Made by a program: the position numbers and the translations under genes
Shown here: piece by piece, positions 53,755 through 64,000 of the stretch
Layout of the letters: every line of letters begins with the position of its first letter
Position numbering within the stretch: the first letter of the stretch is position 1
The notes under the pieces: model-generated
Told to the model about the DNA's origin: nothing
Database searches by the model: none
Seen by the model: only the letters and a program-made list of their open reading frames with translations
Assembly: GCA_012845835.1 (NCBI GenBank)
Contig: JABAKD010000002.1
Coordinates: 5,764,106 to 5,828,105 of the forward strand
Source of the DNA: Undaria pinnatifida
Lineage: Eukaryota; Sar; Phaeophyceae; Laminariales; Alariaceae
DNA: 64,000 bases
Direction of reading: 5' to 3'

Positions 53755-55253
53755 GGCACTGCTGCTGCAAGTAGCATACCGCGTACCACTGCTGTGGTTG
53801 CGTCAACACACCCAAGGCGGTGTGCATTGTTTGTGTGTAGCTCGACAGACAATGTTGTGCGCTTGCTTGTTTGTGCATTCTGATGTATCGTCGTCGTTGC
53901 GGCAGAAGATTATTGGTGAAGAGTATGCAGCTCGTCTACACAAACGTATCGCATAACGCTGTACGACATTTTTGCCTGTTACTAGAAGAGTGGACGTATT
54001 GAGATCCGTGTGAAATCTCCATCATGTAACTGCATTAGGCCAGGCTGGCCGCCGGCACTCCCACACAACGCACATGCATGGCAAGTACTAACATACAGGT
54101 ACTTACGTATACATGCTGATGGTCGACGAGCTCGAGCGGGGCCGGCTACTGCTCACGACGGTATAGCAGCAGCGGATGGGCTGCCTCGAAAGCGACCTAC
54201 CGCAGACACGTTCTGGCAGGAGCTGACCTCTGGCACGAAAATGCAAACAGCAAAACGTAAATTTGGTCAGAGGTTTGATGTTTTGTGCCTGCCCTTCCAA
54301 CTCGAAAAACCGTTTTCAATTACGGCACAGTATTACTGTGCAACTGCAGTCGGAACTCCCCACAAAGGATGATCATGCGCCCATATTCCATTGCGGGCAG
54401 GAACGATTGTTACACGGCCACTCGTACACCGCGCGGGGAGAGTCCTGCTATCAAGAGCAGGGCGAGGTCGAGCAGATTGTGGAAGGCGTCGATACCGTAA
54501 CTACTGCAGAGACAGGGGAGGGGGTGCAGGGGAGCATTTCGCAAATTGCAGCCATGATGCCCGGAACAAACCCTATGTGAACAGCCATAGCACATACTCG
54601 TGCAGCATAGACCGGCAGACGCAGCACATACAGGCAGACTCAGCACAGACTGTATGTAACACTTCTGTAGTCTGGTGTCTTGCGTGCGAGCACTATTTGA
54701 GGCCTCGGTCGCTCCTCTCCCTCGGCTTTAAAATCCTCATTGTTATTTGGAATATGTGTCCCACATACAGTACGAGTATACCCTGATACGTCGTACTATA
54801 TCATACGAACAACCATTGGTGTTTGTTGATGATGCTCTATGACTTAGCCGTAAATCCTTTCGTGATTGGCTGCTTGTTTTGGGTGGTCCATGGGCTATGG
54901 CATAGAAAAGAAAGGGCTATACCATAGCCCATAGGTGGTGGAAAAAACGTTGGCGGTGTGATGATGGTGCTGTTGTGCTGCTGGTGGTGCTGTTGATGTT
55001 GGTGTTGTCGCTTCCTGGCATTTTTCTCCGTTGTGCATTTAGACCTCGAGAAAGAAAATCGCCCTAGGTGACGATTGCAGCCTCGGCCACTCGAGTAGCG
55101 CTCCGACCGCATTGTCAATCCCAATCCTCTTATCACTGAAAGCCATCAGGAGAAAAATCACTCATCTTTCAAGTATTCACCCCCCCTCCTTTCATCCCTC
55201 CGTCTGTGATGGGGCTGTTTTAAGCAGAAGACCAGCTGTATTTCCAAATTCAG

Positions 55254-55338
55254 GTCGTGAGGAGGTCAAAACAAAGGGGGGACTTATCGTATGAGGATCT
55301 ACACCGTTTTCGGCCTGAAAACGCCTCCCAAGTAAAAC
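55254..55338 (+). CDS. Unidentified gene, internal exon a
   Basis: Acceptor AATTCAG, phase 0 in; donor GTAACC with 1 nt over. Encodes VVRRSKQRGDLSYEDLHRFR. A GTAAAA donor 7 nt earlier also exists but would break the frame of the next exon. Confidence 0.4.
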
Positions 55339-57582
55339 GTAACCTGTCCCCGTACCAGGCATCTGATCGCTGAGGTTTTACTAGCCCTCAAGGACAATGC
55401 CGTAACACCCCCGCCCCTCCCTCCGTCCCTCCACCCCCACCGGCTTCAGGCACTGTTCCCGATTTCGTCATTTCACCGGAGGAAAAGGAAGAACCGCCAA
55501 AGAGGCGTTATTGTCCTGCGGAAACCCCAGTTTCGCGCGCTAAAGCTAACAACCCGCACCCCGGACGAGGACCGACCTGTAGAATTGTGGACGTGATAAT
55601 CGAGAACAGCTCGGGGATGAAGATCGGAATATATTGGGTGGATACGGAAGGCCAGGAGGTGAACGACATGCCACTATACTGTTTATGTCACTGTGAAAAG
55701 TCCAAAGTTCAAATGCAGGTGTGAAGAGTAGACCTGATGTGCAAGCGCTCCTATTCAGTTTCTTTTCCTTCTTACGATAACTAATTGCCTCGCACGGTAG
55801 CATCAACTACATATGACACCCAGGTCAACCTTGCGTACGTGACCTGGCCAACACTTCGACCTCACGCATGTGACCTCAGCCAACACATTGCGTGGTAGAA
55901 TGTCGTGCAAAACTGGTTTCCTCTTCCATACCTAAACAAACGACGTCTAACCCATAGACTAGTTCGACAGCATACCCAGCACTCTGCATACATTTACTTG
56001 GCTATGTAGTGAACATCTACCTTTGTCGGGTGGATATCTTGAGGATCCTACTCTCTAACATACTGTAAATGTACTATAAATAGTGCTACGTATGCTACTG
56101 CTACTTCTGCTGCTGTTGCTGCTTTGCAGCTGCTACGGCTACTGCTACTACTGTTGCTGCAGCTACTTCTACTGTTGCTGAGTAAGCACATGATCCGTAC
56201 ATATGCTTGCAGTTAGATCGCACAAGAACGGCATCAAGTTGGCGTGGAGTGATCCTGCATGTGCGTTGACATGCCCTTTTATTGTTAACCGCGTCAGAGG
56301 TAGCGTGGTATGAGGTGGCAGGGTCGGCGGCCAAACCTCCAGGTACATGCAGCCCTTTAACATGCTATAGGGGGCTCCCATAGTGCTGGTTAAATAGGGC
56401 CGCTGCTATCTAAAGTGCCGGTTGAATACTGCCACTGTTTTCTATAGTACCAGTTGCATAGGGTCGCTGTCGTCTATAGGACCGGTTGAATAGTCCAACT
56501 GCTTTTATAGTGCGGGTTGCATAGTGCCACTTCCCTCTATATGATGCCGATTGAATTGCGTTAATTCTCTCTAGTGCCATTCAAATGGTGCCACTGCTCT
56601 CTATAGTGCCGGTTGAATAGTGTCATTGCTCTCTATAGTGACGGTTGAATAGTCTCACTGCTCTCCAAAGTACCGGTTGAATAGTGCCACTTTTTTATAG
56701 TGCGGGTTGAATAGTGCCACTGCTCTCTATAGTGCTGGTTGAATAGTGCCACCGCTCTCTATAGTCGCGGTTGGATAGTGTCACTTTTCGCTGTAATGCC
56801 GGTTGAATAGTGCCACTGCTCTCTATAGTGCCGGTCAATTATCTTGGCATGACTGGAACCCTAAAATATCTCTTATGGGAGCCCTATTTCCAATCAAAGA
56901 TATCGGATGACGGCACTGTTGACTTTTGACGGACAGTTGTCAAGGATCGACCACTCTATACTAAAACTAGTATATTAATTTTAACGAGGCCTCGACGGGA
57001 CAAAACTAGACCGTCAACCATCATCTTTGAATAGTGCACTATGCCCTGAATAGTGCCGGTGTATTAGGCTGACTCTTACCGGCACTAGCGGGAGCCCCTC
57101 ATTGTACCGTTAACCCATTTAGCACCGCACTCCCGACATAAGGGACAAAACACTTGGAGTTAGAGTAGGATCATTTTAGGGGTCGGAAATGGGTGCACCC
57201 GCTTCGCCCATGTCCAGCACGCCATTGGGCTGGGCGTCTTTTTTTAACGCCCCCCCCCCCCCTCCCCTCACACGCGTGCAAAAACAAAAAATCGAATATA
57301 GGTGTGGCAATTCTCCGTAAACGCCGGACATGCCGCAATCATCACGTCCTGTCGAGAGCATTACTGGAGAGCGCGACCATTCTCTCCCGATGGCAGGCGT
57401 CGCCTTCTCTTTGAGGGTCTGGTTCCGCAGCTATCCATGCCCACCCGCCTGCTACCGTCTTCGGAGGACACCTCGGAGGATTTGCATATGTGGAAGGTGC
57501 TGGCGTGCGAGGGGTTTCCACTTCCGACGGCGTTCGATTTGGCGTCGTCGCTTGGCGGAGCAGGAGGCTTACAGCTGTCACG
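55254..57582 (+). CDS. Unidentified gene with VHL-beta-like segment, partial (three exons)
   Basis: Three phase-compatible exons: 55254-55338, 55450-55718, 57302-57582. The joined reading gives about 210 residues: a charged RRSKQRGDLSYEDLHRF start, a Pro/Lys-rich linker (EEKEEPPKRR), then IIENSSGMKIGIYWVDTEGQ, and after the intron VWQFSVNAGHAAII and HYWRARPFSPDGRRRLLF. The pattern of a strand with N-S-S, YWVD-x-x-G, then a Gly-His/His-x-W segment and a G-R-R-x-L-L strand resembles the VHL beta domain and related domains on some prolyl hydroxylases. This is an inference from pattern only. Neither the first nor the last exon was found; the 57302 exon ends in phase 2 and needs a further exon. 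Confidence 0.45.
55450..55718 (+). CDS. Unidentified gene, internal exon b
   Basis: 2 nt plus 89 codons, acceptor GCTTCAG, donor GTGTGA. Contains DFVISPEEKEEPPKRRY and IIENSSGMKIGIYWVDTEGQ. Amino-acid make-up looks like a real folded domain after a charged linker. An alternative frame is open for about 50 codons but ends in a stop and has basic, low-information sequence. Confidence 0.5.
56362..57106. mobile_element. MITE-like element with expanded ~41-bp internal array
   Basis: Left end GGGGGCTCCCATAGTGCTGG and right end, inverted, GGGGCTCCCGCTAGTGCCGG. Between them about a dozen units like CTCTATAGTGCCGGTTGAAT run to about 56840; the rest is unique. Lies in an intron of the unidentified gene at 55254-57582. 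Confidence 0.8.
57302..57582 (+). CDS. Unidentified gene, internal exon c
   Basis: 93 codons plus 2 nt, acceptor AATATAG, donor GTAAGC, phase 0 in. Contains VWQFSVNAGHAAIITSCREH, RLLFEGLVPQLSMPTRLL and CEGFPLPTAFDLASSLGG. A degenerate copy of its 3' part is found about 250 bp downstream, as with AP2A exons. A possible next exon at 57643-57769 is open in the required phase but unsupported. Confidence 0.5.
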
Positions 57583-57789
57583 GTAAGCACAGGCAAAACA
57601 GCTCCAGCGATCAACAAAAAAAAGAAAGAAAAGAGGTTTCAGAATTTGTATACCAGAGGTGCTCTTCTTGTACGTGCCGTATCAGAGAAAGGGAGAGGGG
57701 CGGGGGGGGCTTCGACTCATCACCTACCTAAGGTTGGAGGGTTCTCGTATCCCATGGTCTATCAAGGTAATTTAGGCAATGATGCTGCC

Positions 57790-57848
57790 GGGGTTTCCAC
57801 TGTCGCAGGCGTTCGATCTCGCGTCATCCCTTCGTGTGGCGGGACACT
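57790..57848 (+). pseudogene. Echo of exon c of the unidentified gene
   Basis: GGGGTTTCCACTGTCGCAGG onward aligns with GGGGTTTCCACTTCCGACGG in exon c and would read GFPLSQAFDLASSL. Confidence 0.85.
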
Positions 57849-58917
57849 TGAAGACGCATGCGACGACGATAGAGGCAGAACTTTTCGGCATTTTTTTTTG
57901 TTTTTCTGAGCGACGGGGGTTCCTTAATCCAAAATCTTGTGAATAACGTCGTAATTCTTGATTTTTTGTGCAACATCTGATTTTTTTTTACAGGCAATGA
58001 ATTTGGTCACATTAGGGGTTTCCCCTATCAGTTTTGCTCCAAATCAGTCATTTTGGGCGAGGTATGGCCAAAGGCGACGGCAGGGTAGTGGTAGGGGGGA
58101 TGTTACGACGGTGTTATGATATATACCACAATTTTCCCTGCTGGTGCTGGGTTTTTGCCGCTCTCATAGCACGAGTGACTCTGTAACCTACTGACAAAAA
58201 GTATTTTATTGTTAATAGGGCGAGTTTTGGCGAAGCGCTTAGCTTACCGGTTCATTGCGGATTTATATCGCCAAAAAAACAAAAACCGCGGAAGCTTAGG
58301 ACGGCACAGGAACGGCGAGGTCACTCGTGCGCGTGGCCCTAAAAGCTACAGCAAAAACTGGCCCCATAAGTGTGCCCCCCCTACCCTAGCCTTTGGCCGT
58401 GTGTAGAGATTTCTCCATTGAGGTGCATCGTAAAATATTGTGTGCAACGTAACCGTGGAATGCGTCTGAAGCTGTCACGGAGGGCAACTTAAAGCTTCAA
58501 CGATACAACGGAAACGAAATCAACGCACGAGTACAACAACGCTTTTCTCTGAAATATTTACCAGTTTTTGTGTTTGGTGTCAAAAACGAAAAGCTCTCAA
58601 CGACCGAGACAAAAGAAGCACTTTTGTTTTTGTTGTATGAAAGTCGATTTGTTTCGTTGTAGTTGGTGCCAAGTCAGAGAATGGCGGGGGGTCACGAGTC
58701 CTTCCCCCCTGCCTAGTGTTCGAGTTTCGGTACGCCGTGGTAGGCATATCCCTGTAGTTGGCTGCAGCTGTGAGTACGAACGGCACACACCACCAGAAAT
58801 ATTCTCGCCATTCCCACATATGTACTTTTTTCGCTCAGTTCCAAATCGAATCCCTCGAAAGTCGGGCACGCGCCCGCAACAAACCACAACACCACCACAC
58901 ATACTGGTATAACGTGG

Positions 58918-59035
58918 TTCACGCAGTATTACCGTATTTCACGCAATGTCGACGTATTTCACGCAATATCGCCGTATTTTACGCAATATTACCGTATTTC
59001 GCGGAAGATTACCGAGTAACTTGCAGGATTACCGT
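58918..59035. repeat. ~21-bp tandem repeat
   Basis: About five degenerate copies of ACCGTATTTCACGCAATATT. Confidence 0.9.
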
Positions 59036-59756
59036 AAAACAGGCCTGGGACACATGGTACGGCAGAGGTGCACCAATTATTTTCTGCGGCTCCGTCACGT
59101 GAGCACCTCTACATTATAATACCTCACCCAAACTACTGATTTTATTCAGAAATACAGCTGAAAAGGAAACAAAAAATGAAAGCGAAAAAACCAAAAAGGA
59201 AAAAAAAACAAACTAAAACGAATGAAGCCGAGGCCCACACAAACAACAATTACACGAACTGAAAAACCAAAGAAAATGACATTCCGACGGCTTTTTTTGG
59301 GCTAAAACCGTTCCCAGCTCCTAAAATCATTTCAAGCCTGACTCCAAGTGTTTTTTCCCCATTTCGGGACTGTAACGGCGTCAAGGAGGAGCCCCGTCAT
59401 TGAGAAAATACTCTGGCCAAAATGGTGCTACTCGTATTCCTGTTGTCGTGGCGAGAGTGCCCCTCGGTCGCTTTTTTCGAAGATGCGTTGCTCGACCGCG
59501 GGATCCGAGCTGCATCGGGAAGGTTACCCCCCTGTTTTTTCCAGACCCGGACGTGGGCCGCCAAACCCGAGCGGCCTTATACCTCTCGGTGGCGCGACGT
59601 GACAGAAAACAAGTCGATCGTGGTGGTGCATGCCGCGAAGTAAAAAAAAACAGACACAAAAACAAAAAAAATAGGGAAGTTAGCTTCTCGCGCAAAGTGG
59701 CACAGCTGCTGGAGTAGAATAGAAGGTCCTAAGAGCGCCCCCCCTCCCCCTCGCCC

Positions 59757-60250
59757 GGCGTCGGTTGGCCACGACACTGTAAAACATGTCGTTCACTACG
59801 TGAGCTAGGCCACCAGGGTGCCATTTTTATTTTTTTATTTAGGCGGTTGATCATAGCTTGCGGTCGAGTTAGATAATTTTGTGCGCGGTGGAGAATTTGT
59901 GCTCCGCACTAGACGAATGATCGTATCACGTAGTGATCATGATAAAGGCACCCACGAGGCAGTTACACAGTGCCCCCACTGCTGTCTCTGGAAGTGACCA
60001 AACCGGAAATTTAGTTAACTCGCTGAACCTGTCATCCATACGCAAGTCCGCCTCACAAGCGGTTCTTAGTCGGATGAAGCTCACCCTTCATGCGATTCGC
60101 CGAAACGCTTCGCGCTTGGTGCAAGCAATGCCTGCCTGGTCGGTGGTAACCCATCATGCTCCGCCCTGACATTGTAAGGATGCGAGGGTCTAATAGCTAC
60201 TACCAGGTATACCCTATGGTCATACCACTACGGCCATGCATGGATATTGT
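59757..60250 (+). repeat. Dispersed ~500-bp element, copy 2
   Basis: Partner of 49284-49825, same orientation, moderately diverged. The flanking 57850-59750 contains fragments of other dispersed families and no recognised gene. Confidence 0.9.
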
Positions 60251-60344
60251 GTACCCTCCCCCCCACCCCCTGTCGGTCTATCGTAGTCGATGGGTGCTAC
60301 GTTAGAGGGGCATCATCTTTTTTCTCAGGCTCTTGGCGCGAGGA

Positions 60345-60615
60345 ACTATGACGATGCGTCCGACGATAGAGGTAGGATTTTTCTTCTGAAATGTTTTCTG
60401 AATGACTTAAGACACTCCTTAACCCCAAATCGCCGGAAATAGGCCATTTTCGTTTTTGGCATGCTTCTCGTCGCGTACCTAGGCCATGGGATTTTTCACC
60501 CAGCCTTAGCAGTTTTGTTTGGCTCCACATCAGGTTTTGGGAGAGGTCTTGAGCTCCCAAGATTGAGGAAACCCCAGGGAAAAAGTGGTGCACCTCTACC
60601 GTAGCACACGCGTCC
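60345..60615. mobile_element. ~270-bp inverted-repeat element, CGATAGAGGTAG type
   Basis: GCGTCCGACGATAGAGGTAG at the left is the imperfect inverse of GTGCACCTCTACCGTAGCAC at the right. The same termini recur singly at many sites (24460, 24715, 37450, 38470, 60810). Confidence 0.65.
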
Positions 60616-61280
60616 TATACTAATTCCAAGTAAACTGATTCGAATTAACTGAAGAAGTGAAACCCGACGGACAAACCCATGGGATGCGTATACGGAAATA
60701 ACGGTGCAAAACAAAAAAAAAATTGACATCTTTCCAACGATTCTCGGAGTTAGGGAACCCACGGTCGTTCACAACATTTTCAGCCCGTCGTTCAGCCAAA
60801 AAACTCCTACCTCTATCGTAGCCCGCGCCAGTCGCGCGTAACACGGGGAGAATGTTCATCCGAAAGAAAAAGAGGAAGGAAACCCGCCGAGATTTACGTC
60901 ATAACTGGAAAATATTTCGACGAATGCCCTTCCAAAGCCACCATTTTGGTTGTGTGTGCCGTGTGCTCACACATTCTAGGGTGTACAGAGGTGCATACCA
61001 CTGCTTTTTTCAAAGAAAGTTTCAAGTCACTTGAGGTGCTCCATGTATCCCGTCCAAAAACGTTTTTTTTTTCTAGAAGTACAAGTGCTTGCAACCCGAT
61101 CAATAATCTTGTGCCCTAAAGCCGTATCGGCACATAAAACCGAGAAGAAAAAAATACGACTTCAAACCTAATTCGTATGGTATTTTCCAAGCGATATTGG
61201 GTTGGAAAGCCCACAAGTCCAGAAAAGAAAAATGCCGAACGCTGCTATATCTATCGTGTATTAACAGTAAAAAAGTTATG

Positions 61281-61305
61281 CCCCCCCCCCCCCCCCCCCC
61301 CCCCC
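61281..61305. repeat. 25-nt poly-C tract
   Basis: C run of 25. 60616-62290 otherwise holds only dispersed-repeat fragments; no gene recognised. Confidence 0.9.
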
Positions 61306-62299
61306 GGGTTTCCACAGAATAGACTCTGAATTTCGCCTCAGGGGGTGTGTTCTCTTTCGTGGTATACGGTAGTAGGCAACTCTCCGGGAGTTGTTCCAGC
61401 GTTAACACAGACATATGCTACGGCAGAGGTTCACCAATAATTGTCCAATACTTTTCTGAGGCTATTCACTTGAAGAGTTCTATAGGTTTCAGTATAGAGC
61501 TTATTTCAAGTGAACTGAAATTGCCCAGCCCGATGAGTACACCCATGATCTAGGTATATAAACACGTAATGCTTCATATATATATTTTTCGGTAATTCCA
61601 ACGGTTTTTTGGGTTAACGAGCCCCCTTAAAACCAGAAAATATATTAGTTAGCCAAAAAGTGCTACCTCCCTATGTCGTGCAAGGAACGCGTCTTGGTAC
61701 CAGGAGAATACAGGGAGGTTTTTCGATGAACCTGTGTACGCACTGAAGCCACGTTAAAGGGGTACGCCTACAAGTGTTCCGTATACCCGTAACTGAATGT
61801 TGGCCACAAAACGAATGTGCACGCGTCCCGAATATGACCAAGTCCCATTGCGTAACAGTACGTGACATGCTGCTGTAAAGATGCGCGGTTCTTATTTTGC
61901 TGCGGCTCCACACTTGAATTGGAGCTCTCTATATAATGGTTCTTTTTTTTGAGGGGACAATAATTTGGTCAGGAGTTTTTTTCGTGTCGGCCTCAGTATG
62001 GGATTCTCGGAACTGGAATTTTTCGGTTAAATCGCTTCGTTCGAGCGCCATCTTAGGGGGAAAGCTCCAACGCCCCTCGCCCTGCCTTATCCGTTCTGCA
62101 CCTCGACGTGAACGCGTATAGACGCTGAGCGAAACAAGCGAGAAGTTGCAAAAAAGTTGTATTTTGGGGAGGTATTCTCGAGGCTTCGGTTGTATCTCGA
62201 CGTCTGCAGCGTCTGCAGAGCGTGATGATTTCCAAAATTGGCATCGTTTCCAAACAGTAGGTGCTAAGTTTTGAATTTTGCGGTGGTATACTCTCGAGC

Positions 62300-64000
62300 G
62301 TTTGTTTTGCTTGAATGAACTCTGCAGGGCTTGAACGAATAAAACACGGAAAGGTTGTGAAGAATGAGATGCAAGAAGATTAGAAAGGCTGCAAGACGAA
62401 CAAGATGCGTCCACAAGAACGCGTGTCATACCCGTAGTAGATCGTTCTAATTCGTCTTTATATGTTGCGTTTGGTGCTGTTGAAGTGTTTATCAATTTGA
62501 GCGTGCTTGGTCTGCACGTCAACCTGATATAGGCTCTAAATCGTTTTTTACGCGAACTATTATGCAAATAACGTAAGCAGGGCTTGAACGAATAAATCAT
62601 GGGAAGTGTTTTTTCAAATGCCATTTTAAAGGACATCATTTCCCGATTGGCATCATTTGCAAATTCCTCTCCCAGGCAATCTGATATAGGCCCAAAGTCG
62701 TTTTATTGCGCGACGTATGGTGCAAACAACTAACCAAAATGCGACCGCGTAAATAGTTGCGAGCTTAGTTACGCTTTGACCCAATAGGCCAATGTTTCTT
62801 GCGCGACCTATTAAGCAAGTAACTAGCCAAGTTGCGTTTGTTTTGCTTGATGTTTGCAGGGCTTGAATGAATAAATCGCGGGAAATTAGGAGTTGTGAAG
62901 AACGCGATGCAAGAAGGTTAGAAAGGCTGCAAGACGAGATACGTCCACAAGAACGCGTGTTGTACCAGTAGTAGATCGCTCTAATTCGTCTTTATATGTT
63001 GCGTTTGGTGCTGTTGAAGTGTTTATCAATTTGAGCGTGCTTGGTCTGCACGTCAACCTGATATAGGCTCTGAATCGTTTTTTACGCGAACTATTATGCA
63101 AATAACGTAAGCAGGGCTTGAACGAATAAATCATGGGAAGTGTTTTTTCAAATGCCATTTTAAAGGACATCATTTCCCAATTGGCATCATTTGCAAACTC
63201 CTCTCCCAGGCAATCTGATATAGGCTCAAAGTCGTTTTATTGCGCGACGTATGATGCAAACAAATAGCCAAAATGCGACCGCGTAAATAGTTGCGAGCTT
63301 AGTTACGCTTTGACCCAATAGGCCAATGTTTCTTGCGCGACCTATTAAGCAAGTAACTAGCCAAGTTGCGTTTGTTTTGCTTGACGTTTGCAGGGCTTGA
63401 ACGAATAAAACACGGAAAGGTTGTGAAGAATGAGATGCAAGAAGATTAGAAAGGCTGCAAGACGAACAAGATACGTCCACAAGAACGCGTGTCATACCAG
63501 TAGTAGATCGTTCTAATTCGTCTTTATATGTTGCGTTTGGTGCTGTTGAAGTGTTCATCATTTTGAGCGTGCTTGGTCTGCACGTCAACCTGATATAGGC
63601 TCTAAATCGTTTTTTACGCGAACTATTATGCAAATAACGTAAGCAGGGCTTGAACGAATAAATCATGGGAAGTGTTTTTTCAAATGCCATTTTAAAGGAC
63701 ATCATTTCCCAATTGGCATCATTTGCAAACTCCTCTCCCAGGCAATCTGATATAGGCTCAAAGTCGTTTTATTGCGCGACGTATGGTGCAAACAACTAGC
63801 CAAAATGCGACCGCGTAAATAGTTGCGAGCTTAGTTACGCTTTGACCCAATAGGCCAATGTTTCTTGCGCGACCTATTAAGCAAGTAACTAGCCAAGTTG
63901 CGTTTGTTTTGCTTGATGTTTGCAGGGCGTGAACGAATAAACACGGGAAATTAGGAGTTGTGAAGAATGCGATGCAAGAAGATTAGAAAGGCTGCAAGAC
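62300..64000. repeat. ~533-bp satellite, about 3.2 copies, continuing off the window
   Basis: GCAGGGCTTGAACGAATAAA-type unit starts at about 62326, 62857, 63390 and 63923. Copies are nearly identical. Within each unit the GCAGGGCTTGAACGAATAAA box occurs twice and three ~80-bp related subunits (CTGATATAGGCTC... GCGCGACxTATxxxGCAA) can be seen, so it is a higher-order repeat. Minus-strand frames recur only because the sequence does. Confidence 0.95.

Noticed and set aside
55359-55403. Possible exon reading HLIAEVLLALKDNA between exons a and b of the unidentified gene
   Set aside because: It needs a phase-2 entry and leaves in phase 0, which fits neither neighbour; in the available phases it hits a stop at once.
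61929-63705. Recurrent minus-strand open frames beginning MMSFKMAFEK
   Set aside because: Repeated only because the 533-bp satellite repeats. Lengths differ between copies (236, 95, 159 codons) as frames break, and no family is recognised.

Overview
The window is eukaryotic nuclear DNA. It holds two confidently recognised, intron-rich genes that diverge from a shared 520-bp promoter region, part of a third gene, and a very large amount of simple, tandem and dispersed repeat. Only about 7% is coding. No rRNA, functional tRNA, CRISPR array or bacterial-style operon was seen. The intron density, high GC in exons and plant/protist-like adaptin sequence suggest a protist or alga. A photosynthetic stramenopile such as a brown alga is a guess, not a conclusion.

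Minus strand, 41803 down to 2145: a 25-exon gene for the alpha (large) subunit of the AP-2 clathrin adaptor. I rebuilt every exon from splice sites, reading-frame phase and match to the adaptin family. The 25 exons total 3822 nt, all phases agree, and the product is 1273 residues. It has the full trunk, an unusually long Gly/Asn/Gln-rich hinge, and both subdomains of the ear. Intron 13 uses a GC-AG border. The introns are packed with microsatellites (AAAC, AACC, AGT, ACAAG, GGGTA, CAA, GGGGT), homopolymers, satellite blocks and small inverted-repeat elements.

Plus strand, 42324 to 49975: a 4-exon gene for V-type ATPase subunit F (117 residues), again with phase-consistent introns. The two start codons lie 520 bp apart. 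Clathrin-mediated endocytosis and vesicle acidification are linked processes, so shared control is plausible.

49976 to 55253 has no gene I can name. From 55254 to 57582 (+) three phase-compatible exons encode an unidentified protein with a segment that resembles the VHL beta domain. 57583 to 64000 holds dispersed elements and, from about 62300 to the right edge, a satellite of roughly 533 bp that continues beyond the window.

The most unusual theme is exon echoes. Degenerate fragments of real exons, some with splice-site flanks, lie in the neighbouring introns of the AP-2 gene (exons 4, 12, 16, 22) and beside an exon of the third gene. Next to exon 16 the fragments form part of a tandem array. 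A second clear result is a 167-bp TA-flanked inverted-repeat element at 36779-36945, for which a paralogous unoccupied site exists in the same window at about 21905.
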